A stretch of 64,000 nt of DNA. It comes from DASXMT01 sp963803065 (GTDB taxonomy: Bacteria; Actinomycetota; Acidimicrobiia; Acidimicrobiales; RAAP-2). Where the stretch lies: NCBI GenBank assembly GCA_963803065.1, contig CAWDKW010000004.1:62001-126000 (forward strand), read 5' to 3'. Under the pieces are notes generated by a model. The model saw only the letters and a list, made by a program, of their open reading frames with translations. It searched no databases and was not told the DNA's origin. The translations under genes and the position numbers were made by a program. Below, in pieces: positions 54,788-63,807 of the stretch (its first letter is position 1; each line of letters starts with the position of its first letter).

Positions 54788-56884
54788 ATGGCTGAAGCGC
54801 CCAACCGCAACCACCCCCTGTCCAAGACCCGCAACATCGGGATCATGGCCCATATCGACGCGGGTAAGACGACGACGACCGAGCGCATCCTCTACTACAC
54901 GGGGAAGAACTACAAGATCGGTGAGGTCCATGAGGGCGCTGCCACCATGGACTGGATGATCCAGGAGCAGGAGCGGGGCATCACCATCACCTCGGCCGCC
55001 ACCACCTGCAACTGGCGGGACACGGTCATCAACATCATCGACACCCCCGGGCACGTCGACTTCACCGTCGAAGTCGAGCGGTCGCTGCGCGTCCTGGACG
55101 GCGCCGTGGCCGTGTTCGACGCCGTGGCCGGTGTGGAGCCCCAGACCGAGACCGTCTGGCGGCAGGCCAACAAGTACGAGGTCCCCCGGATCTGCTTCAT
55201 CAACAAGATGGACCGGATCGGCGCCGACTTCACCCGCTCGGTCGAGATGATCAAGGACCGCCTCGACGCCGTCCCTGCCGTCGTCCAGCTGCCCATCGGG
55301 GCCGAGAGCGGCTTCCGCGGCGTGGTCGACCTCGTGCACATGCGCGCCCTGGTCTGGGACGAGGGCATGGGCGAGGAGTGGCAGGAGGAGGAGATCCCGG
55401 CCGACATGAAGTCCGAGGCCGAGGACGCCCTCCACCAGCTGATCGACGTCCTGTCCAACCACGACGACACGATCATGGAAAAGTACCTGGGCGAAGAGGA
55501 GATCCTCCCCGCCGACCTGCAGCGCGCCCTGCGCACGGTCACACTGGGGAACTTCGCCGTTCCCGTGCTGTGCGGGTCTGCCTTCAAGAACAAGGGCGTC
55601 CAGCCCATGCTGGACGCCGTGGTGGATTACCTCCCCAGCCCGTTGGACATCCCGCCCACGGTGGGCCACCTGCCCCGTCACGAGGACCAGCTGGTGGACC
55701 GCCCGTCGGACGATGTCGCCCCCTTCTCGGCCCTGGCCTTCAAGATCATGACCGACCCCTACGTGGGCAAGCTCACCTACATCCGGGTCTACTCGGGCTC
55801 GTTGGCCAAGGGGTCGAGCATCATCAACTCGACCAAGGAGCGCAAGGAGCGGGTCGGCCGCATCCTCCAGATGCACGCCAACCATCGCGAGGACCTCGAC
55901 GCGGTCTACGCCGGCGACATCGTCGCCGTGGTCGGCCTGAAGCAGACCACCACCGGCGACACCCTGTGCGATCCCAACGACCAGGTCATCTTGGAGTCGC
56001 TCACCTTCCCCGAGCCGGTCATCCACGTCGCGGTGGAGCCCAAGACCAAGGCCGACCAGGACAAGTTGTCCAAGGCCCTGTTCTCGTTGTCGGAAGAGGA
56101 CCCGACGTTCCGGGTCCAGTCCGACGAGGAGACGGGCCAGACGGTCATCTCGGGCATGGGCGAGCTGCACCTCGAGGTGCTGGTCGACCGGATGCTCCGC
56201 GAGTTCAACGTCGACGCCAACGTGGGCAAGCCCCAGGTGGCGTACCGCGAGACCGTCCGCAAGACGGTGGAGAAGGTCGAGACCCGCTACGTCCGCCAGA
56301 CCGGTGGGAAGGGACAGTACGGCCACGTGGTCATCACCCTGGAGCCGACCGGTCCGGGCGGTGGCTACGAGTTCATCGACAAGATCACCGGCGGTGCCAT
56401 CCCGAAGGAGTACATCCCCTCGGTCGACGCCGGCATCCAGGAGTCGATCACCTCGGGCGTGCTGGCCGGGTATCCCACCGTGGACATCCGGGTCACCCTG
56501 ACCTATGGCTCGTACCACGACGTCGACTCCTCGGAGATGGCGTTCAAGATCGCCGGGTCGATGGCCATCAAGAAGGCAGCCAACTTGGCCAGCCCGGTCT
56601 TGCTCGAGCCAGTGATGGCCGTCGAGGTGACCACCCCCGAGGAGTACATGGGCGATGTGATCGGCGACCTCTCGTCTCGCCGGGGCAAGGTCGAGGGCAT
56701 GGAACAGCGGGGGACCAGCCACATCGTGAAGGCCCAGGTCCCGTTGAGCGATATGTTCGGCTACGCTACTGACCTGCGCTCACGTACGCAGGGACGAGCC
56801 ACGTACTCCATGCAGTTCCACGCGTACAACGAGGTCCCCGAATCGATCGCCAGGGAGATCATCGCCAAGGCGCGCGGGGAGTAG
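54788..56884 (+). CDS. fusA: Elongation factor G
   Basis: 698 residues. G1 is GIMAHIDAGKTTTTERILYY, the effector region contains ERGITITSAATTCNW, then DTPGHVDFTVEVERSLRVLD and FINKMDRIGADF. Domain IV includes GGKGQYGHVVITLEP and SVDAGIQESITSGVLAGYP. It drives ribosomal translocation. It lies 71 nt after rpsG. Confidence 0.98.
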   Translation: MAEAPNRNHPLSKTRNIGIMAHIDAGKTTTTERILYYTGKNYKIGEVHEGAATMDWMIQEQERGITITSAATTCNWRDTVINIIDTPGHVDFTVEVERSLRVLDGAVAVFDAVAGVEPQTETVWRQANKYEVPRICFINKMDRIGADFTRSVEMIKDRLDAVPAVVQLPIGAESGFRGVVDLVHMRALVWDEGMGEEWQEEEIPADMKSEAEDALHQLIDVLSNHDDTIMEKYLGEEEILPADLQRALRTVTLGNFAVPVLCGSAFKNKGVQPMLDAVVDYLPSPLDIPPTVGHLPRHEDQLVDRPSDDVAPFSALAFKIMTDPYVGKLTYIRVYSGSLAKGSSIINSTKERKERVGRILQMHANHREDLDAVYAGDIVAVVGLKQTTTGDTLCDPNDQVILESLTFPEPVIHVAVEPKTKADQDKLSKALFSLSEEDPTFRVQSDEETGQTVISGMGELHLEVLVDRMLREFNVDANVGKPQVAYRETVRKTVEKVETRYVRQTGGKGQYGHVVITLEPTGPGGGYEFIDKITGGAIPKEYIPSVDAGIQESITSGVLAGYPTVDIRVTLTYGSYHDVDSSEMAFKIAGSMAIKKAANLASPVLLEPVMAVEVTTPEEYMGDVIGDLSSRRGKVEGMEQRGTSHIVKAQVPLSDMFGYATDLRSRTQGRATYSMQFHAYNEVPESIAREIIAKARGE

Positions 56885-57076
56885 GCGTCACTCCGGCAGG
56901 CCCGGCGCGGGCGCCGGCAGCGACGCCAGAAGGATCGAGCAGTAGCAAGATGCAGCACCAGTAGCAGCACTACCAGCAACACAGCAGGAAACATGAGGAA
57001 GGACGGAAGGCATCCGCCTCCGTCGTGGCGGGCCCGAGGGGGCGCCGCCCGAGACCCAGGGAGCATTACCCCAGCC

Positions 57077-58264
57077 ATGGCCAAGAAGAAGTTCGAGCGC
57101 AATAAGCCCCATGTCAACGTGGGAACGATGGGGCACATCGACCACGGGAAGACCACGCTCACCGCGGCCATTACCAAGGTCCTCCACGACAACGACCCCA
57201 CGACCGAGTACACCCCGTTCGACGAGATCGACAAGGCACCCGAAGAGAAGCAGCGGGGCATCACCATCTCGATCGCCCACGTCGAATACGAGACGCCCAA
57301 TCGGCATTACGCCCACGTCGACATGCCCGGGCACGCCGACTACATCAAGAACATGATCACCGGGGCAGCCCAGGTCGACGGGGCCATCCTCGTCGTCTCG
57401 GCCGCCGACGGGCCCATGCCCCAGACCCGTGAGCACGTCCTTCTGGCTCGCCAGGTCGGCGTCCCCTACATCGTGGTGGCCCTGAACAAGTCGGACATCG
57501 TCGACGACGAGGAGCTCCTCGACCTCGTAGAGCTCGAGGTACGCGAGCTGCTCAACGACAACGAGTTCCCCGGGGACGACACGCCCATCGTGCGGGTCAG
57601 CGCCCTGAAGGCGCTCGAGGGCGATGCCGATGCCGCGGCCAAGATCACCGAGCTGATGGATGCGGTGGATTCCTACATCCCCGAGCCCCAGCGCGACGTC
57701 GAGAAGCCCTTCCTGATGTCGATCGAGGACGTCATGTCCATCACCGGTCGTGGCACGGTCGTCACCGGCAAGGTGGAGCAGGGCGTCGTCAAGGTGGGCG
57801 AGGAGGTCGAGATCGTCGGGCTCCGGGACACCCAGAAGACGACGGTCACCGGCATCGAGATGTTCCGGAAGTTGCTCGACGAGGGCCGCGCCGGCGACAA
57901 CATCGGCGCACTGCTCCGAGGCACGAAGAAGGAAGAGGTGGAGCGGGGCCAGGTGCTGTGCAAGCCGGGCTCGATCACCCCCCATACCAAGTTCGAAGCG
58001 ACCGTCTACGTCCTGAACAAGGACGAGGGTGGCCGGCACAAGCCGTTCTTCACCAACTACCGGCCCCAGTTCTACTTCCGGACCACCGACGTGACCGGCA
58101 CCATCGAGCTGCCTGAGGGCACCGAGATGGTCATGCCCGGTGACAACACGGACATGACGGTGGAGCTGGGCAAGCCGATCGCCATGGACGAGGGCCTGCG
58201 GTTCGCCATCCGGGAGGGTGGCCGCACCGTGGCTTCCGGTCGGGTCACCAAGATCCTCGCCTAG
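57077..58264 (+). CDS. tuf: Elongation factor Tu
   Basis: 395 residues from ATG 57077: HVNVGTMGHIDHGKTTLTAA, EEKQRGITISIAHVEYETPN, DMPGHADYIKNMITGAAQVD and VALNKSDIVDDEELL, with the C-terminal domains ending VASGRVTKILA. It delivers aminoacyl-tRNA. The 192-nt gap after fusA holds CAGCA/CAGTA-rich sequence and possible processing sites but no clear promoter. Confidence 0.98.
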   Translation: MAKKKFERNKPHVNVGTMGHIDHGKTTLTAAITKVLHDNDPTTEYTPFDEIDKAPEEKQRGITISIAHVEYETPNRHYAHVDMPGHADYIKNMITGAAQVDGAILVVSAADGPMPQTREHVLLARQVGVPYIVVALNKSDIVDDEELLDLVELEVRELLNDNEFPGDDTPIVRVSALKALEGDADAAAKITELMDAVDSYIPEPQRDVEKPFLMSIEDVMSITGRGTVVTGKVEQGVVKVGEEVEIVGLRDTQKTTVTGIEMFRKLLDEGRAGDNIGALLRGTKKEEVERGQVLCKPGSITPHTKFEATVYVLNKDEGGRHKPFFTNYRPQFYFRTTDVTGTIELPEGTEMVMPGDNTDMTVELGKPIAMDEGLRFAIREGGRTVASGRVTKILA

Positions 58265-58305
58265 TCCGGCACCACGCACCACTCCGAGAGAGGACGCCGT
58301 CACCC

Positions 58306-58635
58306 ATGGCCGCAGAGGGCCCCAGACAGAAGATCCGCATTCGCCTCAAGGCCTATGACCACGAGATTCTCGACCAGTCGACCGAGAAGATCGTCCAGAC
58401 GGTTATCCGCACCCAGGCGAAGGTCCTGGGCCCGGTGCCCCTCCCGACGGAGAAGCATCGCTATACGGTGATCCGCTCGCCCCACAAGTACAAGGACAGC
58501 CGCGAGCACTTCGAGATGCGGGTGCACAAGCGCCTGGTCGACATCGTGGAGCACACGCCGAAGACGGTCGACTCCCTACAGCGCCTCGACCTTCCCGCCG
58601 GCGTGGACATCGAGATCAAGATCCAGACCGTCTAG
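58306..58635 (+). CDS. rpsJ: 30S ribosomal protein S10
   Basis: 109 residues: RQKIRIRLKAYDHEILDQST, VLGPVPLPTEKHRYTVIRSP, HKYKDSREHFEMRVHKRLVD. It is part of the 30S head and also the NusE partner of NusB. Here it follows tuf after 41 nt and is separated from rplC by nearly 400 nt, so it seems to belong to the tuf transcript. Confidence 0.97.
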   Translation: MAAEGPRQKIRIRLKAYDHEILDQSTEKIVQTVIRTQAKVLGPVPLPTEKHRYTVIRSPHKYKDSREHFEMRVHKRLVDIVEHTPKTVDSLQRLDLPAGVDIEIKIQTV

Positions 58636-58652
58636 GATCCAGACCGTCTAGA
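58621..58652. repeat. 16-bp tandem duplication over the rpsJ stop codon
   Basis: 58621-58636 and 58637-58652 are identical except for the last base. The first contains the TAG stop, the second repeats it 16 nt later in another frame. Confidence 0.9.
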
Positions 58653-58676
58653 TCGCTCCGTCCGCCCCTTCTCCGT

Positions 58677-58693
58677 CCGCCCTGGTGGCGGAT
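58677..58693 (+). terminator. Small hairpin after rpsJ
   Basis: TCCGCC, 5-nt loop, GGCGGA. It could end the tuf-rpsJ transcript; weak on its own. Confidence 0.3.
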
Positions 58694-58714
58694 GCACCCT
58701 GGGCAGGGATGGTG

Positions 58715-58720
58715 TAACAT
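58715..58720 (+). promoter_or_regulatory. Possible -10 for the S10 operon (rplC onward)
   Basis: TAACAT in the long rpsJ-rplC gap. No good -35 is seen. A second candidate is TTGACG (58945-58950) with TGACAC 17 bp later. Confidence 0.3.
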
Positions 58721-58816
58721 CGTCAGCCGGGTCGATTTCGGCCTGACAGTGTCGAATACGACGTGCCCGAGCGCCTTCCGGAATCCGGCTAGGGACCTCG
58801 GGCCCAACAAGGCGAG

Positions 58817-58846
58817 CGCTCCGCTCGGGTTGATCCGAGCGGAGCG
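58817..58846 (+). promoter_or_regulatory. Perfect 12-bp stem hairpin in the rpsJ-rplC gap
   Basis: A 12-bp perfect inverted repeat (arms 58817-58828 and 58835-58846) with a 6-nt loop, mid-way in the 393-nt gap without a gene. No U-tract follows. It may be part of an autoregulatory leader for the rplC operon or an attenuator. Confidence 0.6.
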
Positions 58847-59028
58847 TCTGCATGCAAGCCGGAGCCATCCGATGCACCGGCTGAACCGTGGATTTCAGGG
58901 CTGACCGGTGGGCCTGGGCAGCCGTCGAAGCAGCGAGAACGTAGTTGACGAGCACGTAGTTGAGCAGTGACACATCAGTGCCGGCCGGCACCGAGCAAGC
59001 ACAGAAGAGTCGAGACGGAGAAGCTCCA

Positions 59029-59691
59029 GTGGCCACCAAGGCGATCGTGGGCGAAAAGGTCGGAATGACCCAAATTTGGGACGATCAGAACCGGGCCATC
59101 CCGGTGACGGTCGTGCGCGTCGCGCCGGTCCGCGTTGTCCAGGTCAAGACGACCGAGCGTGAGGGCTACACCGCCCTGCAGGTGACCTGGGGTTACCGCC
59201 GGGCGACCACCCTGACCAAGCCCGAGCAGGGACACTTCGACAAGGCGGGCGTGGACCCCGGACGCCGCCTGGTGGAGCTACGGATCGACGACACCGACTC
59301 CTACCAGGTCGGCCAGGAGCTCACCGCTGATCTCCTCCAGCCCGGCGAGCTGGTCGACGCCATCGCCGTGAGCAAGGGAAAGGGCTTCGCCGGCGGCATG
59401 AAGCGCCACAACTTCAAGGGCCAGGGCGCCTCGCACGGCAACCACAAGAAGCACCGCTCGCCCGGGTCCATCGGCGCCTGCGCCACCCCGTCCCGGGTGT
59501 TCAAGGGCACCAAGATGGCGGGGCGCATGGGCGGCGAGCAGGTCACCACCTTGAACCTGGAGGTCGTCCAGGCCGATCCCGAGCGGGAGCTGGTGCTCAT
59601 CAAGGGGGCCGTCCCCGGGCCGCGCGGCGGCATGGTCGTCCTGCGTGACGCCATCAAGGCCCCTGCGGTCAGAGGAGGGAGGGCATCGTGA
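59029..59691 (+). CDS. rplC: 50S ribosomal protein L3
   Basis: 220 residues from GTG 59029, chosen because GGAG lies 8 nt upstream and ATKAIVGEKVGMTQIWDDQN is the normal L3 start; an in-frame TTG at 58960 would add 23 unconserved residues. Core blocks: VDAIAVSKGKGFAGGMKRHN, GASHGNHKKHRSPGSIGACA, and KMAGRMGGEQVTTLNLEVV. It ends GTGA-overlapping rplD. Confidence 0.96.
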   Translation: MATKAIVGEKVGMTQIWDDQNRAIPVTVVRVAPVRVVQVKTTEREGYTALQVTWGYRRATTLTKPEQGHFDKAGVDPGRRLVELRIDDTDSYQVGQELTADLLQPGELVDAIAVSKGKGFAGGMKRHNFKGQGASHGNHKKHRSPGSIGACATPSRVFKGTKMAGRMGGEQVTTLNLEVVQADPERELVLIKGAVPGPRGGMVVLRDAIKAPAVRGGRAS

Positions 59692-60620
59692 GCGCCGCCC
59701 AGACCGGAACGGCCACCCCGTCGGGAGCTGCCGCGGTCGACGTGGAGACTGCGTCGCCGGCCGCCATCCGCCGCTTGCTCCGTCCCGAGCCAAGGCACCA
59801 CACGGTGACCCGACGCAGCCAGGACGGGACCGAGCTGGGCACGGTCGGGCTCGACCCCGACACCTTCGGGATCGAGCCCAACAAGGACGTGCTGCACCAG
59901 GTGGTGACGGCCCAGCTGGCCGCCGCCCGCGCCGGCACCCAGTCGACCAAGACCCGGTCCGAGGTCCGGGGCGGAGGGGCCAAGCCGTTCCGCCAAAAGG
60001 GCACCGGCCGGGCCCGGCAGGGGTCCACGCGCTCGCCGCAGTGGGTAGGGGGAGGCGTCGCCCTCGGCCCGAAGCCGCGCAGCTACGCCCAGAAGACCCC
60101 CAAGAAGATGGTGCAGCTCGCCCTCCGATCCGCTCTGTCCGACCGGGCGGCAGGAGGGAAGGTAGCGGTCATCGACCGGTGGACCTTCGAGGTGCCCAGG
60201 ACCAAGGACGCCACCGCCGCCCTCTCGGCCCTCGGACTCAAGGGTCGGGTGCTGGTGGTGCTGGGCGCCGAGGACGGGTACGCCGACCGCTCGTTCGGCA
60301 ACCTCGCCGAGATCCAGACCATTCTCGTCACCGAGCTCAACGCCTACGACATCCTCTGCAACGACTGGATCGTGTTCACCGACGCCACCCTGCCCGGTGT
60401 CGCCGTACCCACGAGCGACGAGGCTGCCGGTACGGCGGACCCGGCTACGGTCGGCCCGGCCACGGTCGGCGCGGCCACGGCCGCCGATGCAGGCACAGCC
60501 ACCGACGCAGACGCAGCGACGGGGTCAGGCACAGCCGAGGCAGATGAGGCAGGCACAGCCGAGGCAGATGAGGCAGGCACAGCCGGGGCAGACACTGCCA
60601 CCGAGGGGAGCGACTCATGA
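59688..60620 (+). CDS. rplD: 50S ribosomal protein L4 with N- and C-terminal extensions
   Basis: 310 residues against about 210 in most bacteria. The core lies at about residues 45-245: FGIEPNKDVLHQVVTAQLAA, TRSEVRGGGAKPFRQKGTGR, ARQGSTRSPQWVGGGVALGP, RSYAQKTPKKMVQLALRSAL. About 45 N-terminal residues and 65 C-terminal residues (Ala/Thr/Asp/Glu-rich, with GTAEADEA repeats from a 24-bp unit) are additional. L4 lines the exit tunnel and in some bacteria represses the S10 operon. Confidence 0.95.
   Translation: MSAAQTGTATPSGAAAVDVETASPAAIRRLLRPEPRHHTVTRRSQDGTELGTVGLDPDTFGIEPNKDVLHQVVTAQLAAARAGTQSTKTRSEVRGGGAKPFRQKGTGRARQGSTRSPQWVGGGVALGPKPRSYAQKTPKKMVQLALRSALSDRAAGGKVAVIDRWTFEVPRTKDATAALSALGLKGRVLVVLGAEDGYADRSFGNLAEIQTILVTELNAYDILCNDWIVFTDATLPGVAVPTSDEAAGTADPATVGPATVGAATAADAGTATDADAATGSGTAEADEAGTAEADEAGTAGADTATEGSDS
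60528..60599. repeat. 24-bp in-frame repeats in the rplD tail
   Basis: Two identical copies (60528-60551, 60552-60575) and a diverged third (60576-60599) encode GTAEADEA, GTAEADEA and GTAGADTA. Confidence 0.9.
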
Positions 60621-60907
60621 GAGATGCCCACAACATCCTCTTGCGGCCAGTGGTGTCGGAGAAGACCTATGCCCTCATGGATAACAACGTCTACGTCTTC
60701 GTCGTCGACCCCGATGCCACCAAGATCGAGGTCCGTCTGGCCGTGGAGCAGGCCTTCGGGGTCCGGGTCATCAACGTCAACACCCTGAACCGCAAGGGCA
60801 AGTCCAAGCGGAACCGCCGCAACAACACCGTCGGCCATCGGGCGGATACCAAGCGGGCCATGGTCACCCTGCAATCGGGTGACTCGATCGACCTGTTCGA
60901 GAGCTGA
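60617..60907 (+). CDS. rplW: 50S ribosomal protein L23
   Basis: 96 residues, overlapping rplD by 4 nt (ATGA). RDAHNILLRPVVSEKTYALM, FVVDPDATKIEVRLAVEQAF, VRVINVNTLNRKGKSKRNRR. It sits at the tunnel exit and docks trigger factor and SRP. Confidence 0.97.
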   Translation: MRDAHNILLRPVVSEKTYALMDNNVYVFVVDPDATKIEVRLAVEQAFGVRVINVNTLNRKGKSKRNRRNNTVGHRADTKRAMVTLQSGDSIDLFES

Positions 60908-60923
60908 GGAAACGAGTCCCACC

Positions 60924-61760
60924 ATGCCCCTCCGTTCACGCAAGCCAACCAGCGCCGGCCGCCGGTTCCAGACCGTCTCTGACTTTGCCGAGATCACCAG
61001 GGATCGGCCCGAGAAGTCGCTGATCGCACCCAAGCCGGGCACCGGCGGGCGCAACGCCTACGGGCGCAAGACGTCCCGCCACCGGGGCGGCGGTCACAAG
61101 CAGCAGTACCGCATGATCGACTTCAAGCGGGACAAGGACGGCGTTCCGGCCAAGGTGGCGGCCATCGAGTACGACCCCAACCGCAACGCCCGCATCGCCC
61201 TCCTCCACTACTTCGACGGCGAGAAGCGCTACATCCTCGCCCCTTCCGGCGTGAAGGTCGGCGACCGCCTCCAGTCCGGTCAGGGTGCCGAGATCCGCTC
61301 CGGCAACGCACTGCCACTCCGGTTCATCCCTGTCGGCTCGGTCATCCACAACGTCGAGCTGCGGCCAGGCGGCGGGGGCAAGCTGGCCCGCGGGGCGGGC
61401 ATGAGCATCCAGCTGGTGGCCAAAGAGGGGCCATTTGCCACCTTGCGGCTGCCGTCGACGGAGATGCGCCGCGTGTCGATCGACTGCCGGGGCACCCTGG
61501 GCACGGTCGGGAACGCCGAGGCCGAGCTGATCAAGGTGGGCAAGGCCGGCCGGAACCGCTGGAAGGGCAAGCGTCCCCAGACCCGCGGTGTGGCCATGAA
61601 CCCGGTCGACCACCCGCTCGGCGGTGGCGAGGGCAAGTCCTCCGGTGGCCGCCACCCTGTCTCCCCGTGGGGCAAGCCCGAGGGCCGTACCCGGCCACGT
61701 CACAAGGACTCCGACAAGATGATCGTCCGCCGACGCCGCACCCGCGGTGCTCGGCGGTAG
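60924..61760 (+). CDS. rplB: 50S ribosomal protein L2
   Basis: 278 residues from ATG 60924. RKTSRHRGGGHKQQYRMIDF, EYDPNRNARIALLHYFDGEK, and the catalytic-region His in GVAMNPVDHPLGGGEGKSSG. It supports peptidyl-transferase centre assembly. Spacing of 16 nt from rplW. Confidence 0.98.
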   Translation: MPLRSRKPTSAGRRFQTVSDFAEITRDRPEKSLIAPKPGTGGRNAYGRKTSRHRGGGHKQQYRMIDFKRDKDGVPAKVAAIEYDPNRNARIALLHYFDGEKRYILAPSGVKVGDRLQSGQGAEIRSGNALPLRFIPVGSVIHNVELRPGGGGKLARGAGMSIQLVAKEGPFATLRLPSTEMRRVSIDCRGTLGTVGNAEAELIKVGKAGRNRWKGKRPQTRGVAMNPVDHPLGGGEGKSSGGRHPVSPWGKPEGRTRPRHKDSDKMIVRRRRTRGARR

Positions 61761-61783
61761 GGAAGTAGAGGGAACCACACGCC

Positions 61784-62062
61784 ATGCCTCGCAGCCTGAA
61801 GAAGGGCCCGTTCGTCGATGACCACCTCCTGAAGAAGGTGGATGTCCTGAACGCGGCCGGGGACAAGAGGGTCATCAAGACGTGGTCCCGCCGCTCGACG
61901 ATCATTCCCGACATGGTGGGCCACACCATCGCCGTCCACGACGGGCGCAAGCACGTTCCCGTCTATGTGACCGAGTCGATGGTCGGCCACAAGCTGGGGG
62001 AGTTCGCCCCCACCCGAACCTTCAAGTTCCACGCCGGCCAAGAGCGGGCGGGAAGGCGCTGA
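61784..62062 (+). CDS. rpsS: 30S ribosomal protein S19
   Basis: 92 residues: MPRSLKKGPFVDDHLLKKVD, KTWSRRSTIIPDMVGHTIAV, and GEFAPTRTFKFHAGQERAGR. Normal length. 1 nt before rplV. Confidence 0.98.
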   Translation: MPRSLKKGPFVDDHLLKKVDVLNAAGDKRVIKTWSRRSTIIPDMVGHTIAVHDGRKHVPVYVTESMVGHKLGEFAPTRTFKFHAGQERAGRR

Positions 62063-62063
62063 C

Positions 62064-62843
62064 ATGCCTGGTGTGAAGACAAATGAGCGGGAGGGGACGC
62101 GCGCCGTCCTCCGCCACACCCGGATCTCGCCGAACAAGGCCCGTCAGGTCCTCGACCTCATCCGCGGCCAGGATGTCGACCGTGCGGCCGAGATCCTGGC
62201 CCTCGGGGACCGGGAGGCGGCGACCATCATCGGCAAGGTGCTGGCCTCGGCCGTCGCTAATGCCGTCCACAACGACGGGTTGAACGGTGAGGAGCTCTAC
62301 GTCTCGGCCTGTTTCGCCGACGAGGGCAGCACCCTCAAGCGCTGGCGTCCCCGGGCCCGGGGTCGAGCCACCCGGATCCGCAAGCGCAGCAGTCATATCA
62401 CCATCATCGTGAGCCGTATGCCCGAGGAGCGCCTGGTCCTCCGCCGGGCCAAGCAGGCCGCCACCGGCACCCAGCGCTCACGCCGGGTGGCCGGCTCCCG
62501 CCGCCGACAGCGGTCCGAGGCCGAGACGACCCGGCCGGTGCCGTCGCCAGCGGTGGACGAGCTCGAACCGGACGAGGAGCTTGACGCCGTCGAGCCCGAC
62601 ACCGACGACGAGGTCGAGGACTTCGACACCGACGACGAGGTCGAGGACTTCGACACCGACGACGAGGTCGAGGACTTCGACACCGACGACGAAGTCGACG
62701 ACTTCGACACCGACGACGAGGTCGACGACTCCGACACAGAAGACGAGGTCGAGGCAGAGACGGCCGACGACGAAGGGGCCGACGCCCAGGCGACGTCGCC
62801 CGACAAGACGAGCGGCGCACGCGCCGAAGAGAAGGGCAAGTAG
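62064..62843 (+). CDS. rplV: 50S ribosomal protein L22 with long acidic repeat tail
   Basis: 259 residues, twice the usual length. Residues 1-115 are ordinary L22: RAVLRHTRISPNKARQVLDL, VLASAVANAVHNDGLNGEEL, KRWRPRARGRATRIRKRSSH with the tunnel loop. After a basic linker (RRRQRSEAET), a tail of about 85 residues carries five to six copies of a nine-residue unit DTDDEVEDF and ends with Ala/Glu/Lys-rich sequence. The tail is almost wholly acidic (pI far below the rest), so it may lie on the ribosome surface or bind a basic partner. It is followed at once by rpsC. Confidence 0.96.
   Translation: MPGVKTNEREGTRAVLRHTRISPNKARQVLDLIRGQDVDRAAEILALGDREAATIIGKVLASAVANAVHNDGLNGEELYVSACFADEGSTLKRWRPRARGRATRIRKRSSHITIIVSRMPEERLVLRRAKQAATGTQRSRRVAGSRRRQRSEAETTRPVPSPAVDELEPDEELDAVEPDTDDEVEDFDTDDEVEDFDTDDEVEDFDTDDEVDDFDTDDEVDDSDTEDEVEAETADDEGADAQATSPDKTSGARAEEKGK
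62598..62759. repeat. 27-bp in-frame tandem repeats in rplV
   Basis: Five copies start at 62598, 62625, 62652, 62679 and 62706, and a degenerate sixth starts at 62733. The first three are near-perfect; later copies carry third-position and Glu-to-Asp changes. Confidence 0.95.
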
Positions 62844-63806
62844 ATGGGCCAGAAGGTCAACCCGTACGGGTTCCGCCTCGGCGTGACCACCGATTGGAAG
62901 TCGCGGTGGTTCGAGGAGCGCAACTATCAGAACTGCGTGATCGAGGATTGGAAGATCCGCGACTTCCTCATGTCGCAGCTCGAGTCGGCGGCCGTCAGCC
63001 GCATCGAGGTGGAGCGCACCCGTGACCGCCTCCGGGTCGACATCCACACCGCCCGCCCGGGCATCGTCATCGGCCGCCGGGGGTCCGAGGCGGACCGCCT
63101 GAAGAAGAAGATCGAAGAGATCACCGGCCTGGTCAACCGCATCCAGCTGAACATCCAGGAGATCAAGCAACCCGAGCTCGACGCCGCGCTCATCGCCCAG
63201 GGAATCTGCGACCAGCTGGCCCGACGAGTCGCCTTCCGCCGGGCCATGAAGCGGGCCATCCAGACGGTCCAAAAGGCCGGTGCCCTCGGCGTCCGCGTCC
63301 AGTGCTCGGGCCGGCTCGGTGGGTCGGAGATGGCCCGGAAGGAGTCCTACCGGGAAGGCCGGGTGCCGCTCCATACCCTCCGGGCCGACATCGACTACGG
63401 CTTCCGTGAGGCGAAGACGACCTTCGGCCGCATCGGCGTGAAGGTGTGGATCTACAAGGGCGACATCCTCCCGTACAAGATCTCCTCCGAGGAGAAGATC
63501 AACCGGGAAGCGGCCATGGCTGTGGGCGAGACGTCCGGGCAGGGCGCGCCGCCGCGCCGGCTCATCACCGCCGGGGGTGGCCGCCGGCGGGCCGAGCAGG
63601 GCGCACCGGGCAGCGTGGTCGTGGGCGACGGTGCCGGTGAGTCGCCCGAGGTGCCCGAGGGCATGGTCGATCGGGACACCGCCGACATCGTCGCCACCCC
63701 CGACGTGCCCGACGAGCTCGAGCGCATCCTCAGCGAGGACGAGGAGATCGAGCGCCGGACCCGCGAGCACCACGAGACGCCGCACTTCCGCAAGGAGGTC
63801 GACTGA
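62844..63806 (+). CDS. rpsC: 30S ribosomal protein S3 with C-terminal extension
   Basis: 320 residues; the usual length is 210-280. GQKVNPYGFRLGVTTDWKSR and the KH domain RPGIVIGRRGSEADRLKKKI are standard, as is RVPLHTLRADIDYGFREAKT with IGVKVWIYKGDILPY. The last 100 residues are a Gly/Pro-rich linker and an acidic segment (DELERILSEDEEIERRTREH). It starts 1 base after the rplV stop. Confidence 0.96.
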   Translation: MGQKVNPYGFRLGVTTDWKSRWFEERNYQNCVIEDWKIRDFLMSQLESAAVSRIEVERTRDRLRVDIHTARPGIVIGRRGSEADRLKKKIEEITGLVNRIQLNIQEIKQPELDAALIAQGICDQLARRVAFRRAMKRAIQTVQKAGALGVRVQCSGRLGGSEMARKESYREGRVPLHTLRADIDYGFREAKTTFGRIGVKVWIYKGDILPYKISSEEKINREAAMAVGETSGQGAPPRRLITAGGGRRRAEQGAPGSVVVGDGAGESPEVPEGMVDRDTADIVATPDVPDELERILSEDEEIERRTREHHETPHFRKEVD

Positions 63807-63807
63807 C

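Noticed and set aside
54704..56722. A 672-codon minus-strand frame opposite fusA
   Set aside because: Same shadow effect; composition follows the antisense of EF-G codons.
58960..59028. Earlier TTG start for L3
   Set aside because: The added 23 residues are unconserved, while GTG 59029 has a well-placed GGAG and gives the standard L3 N-terminus.
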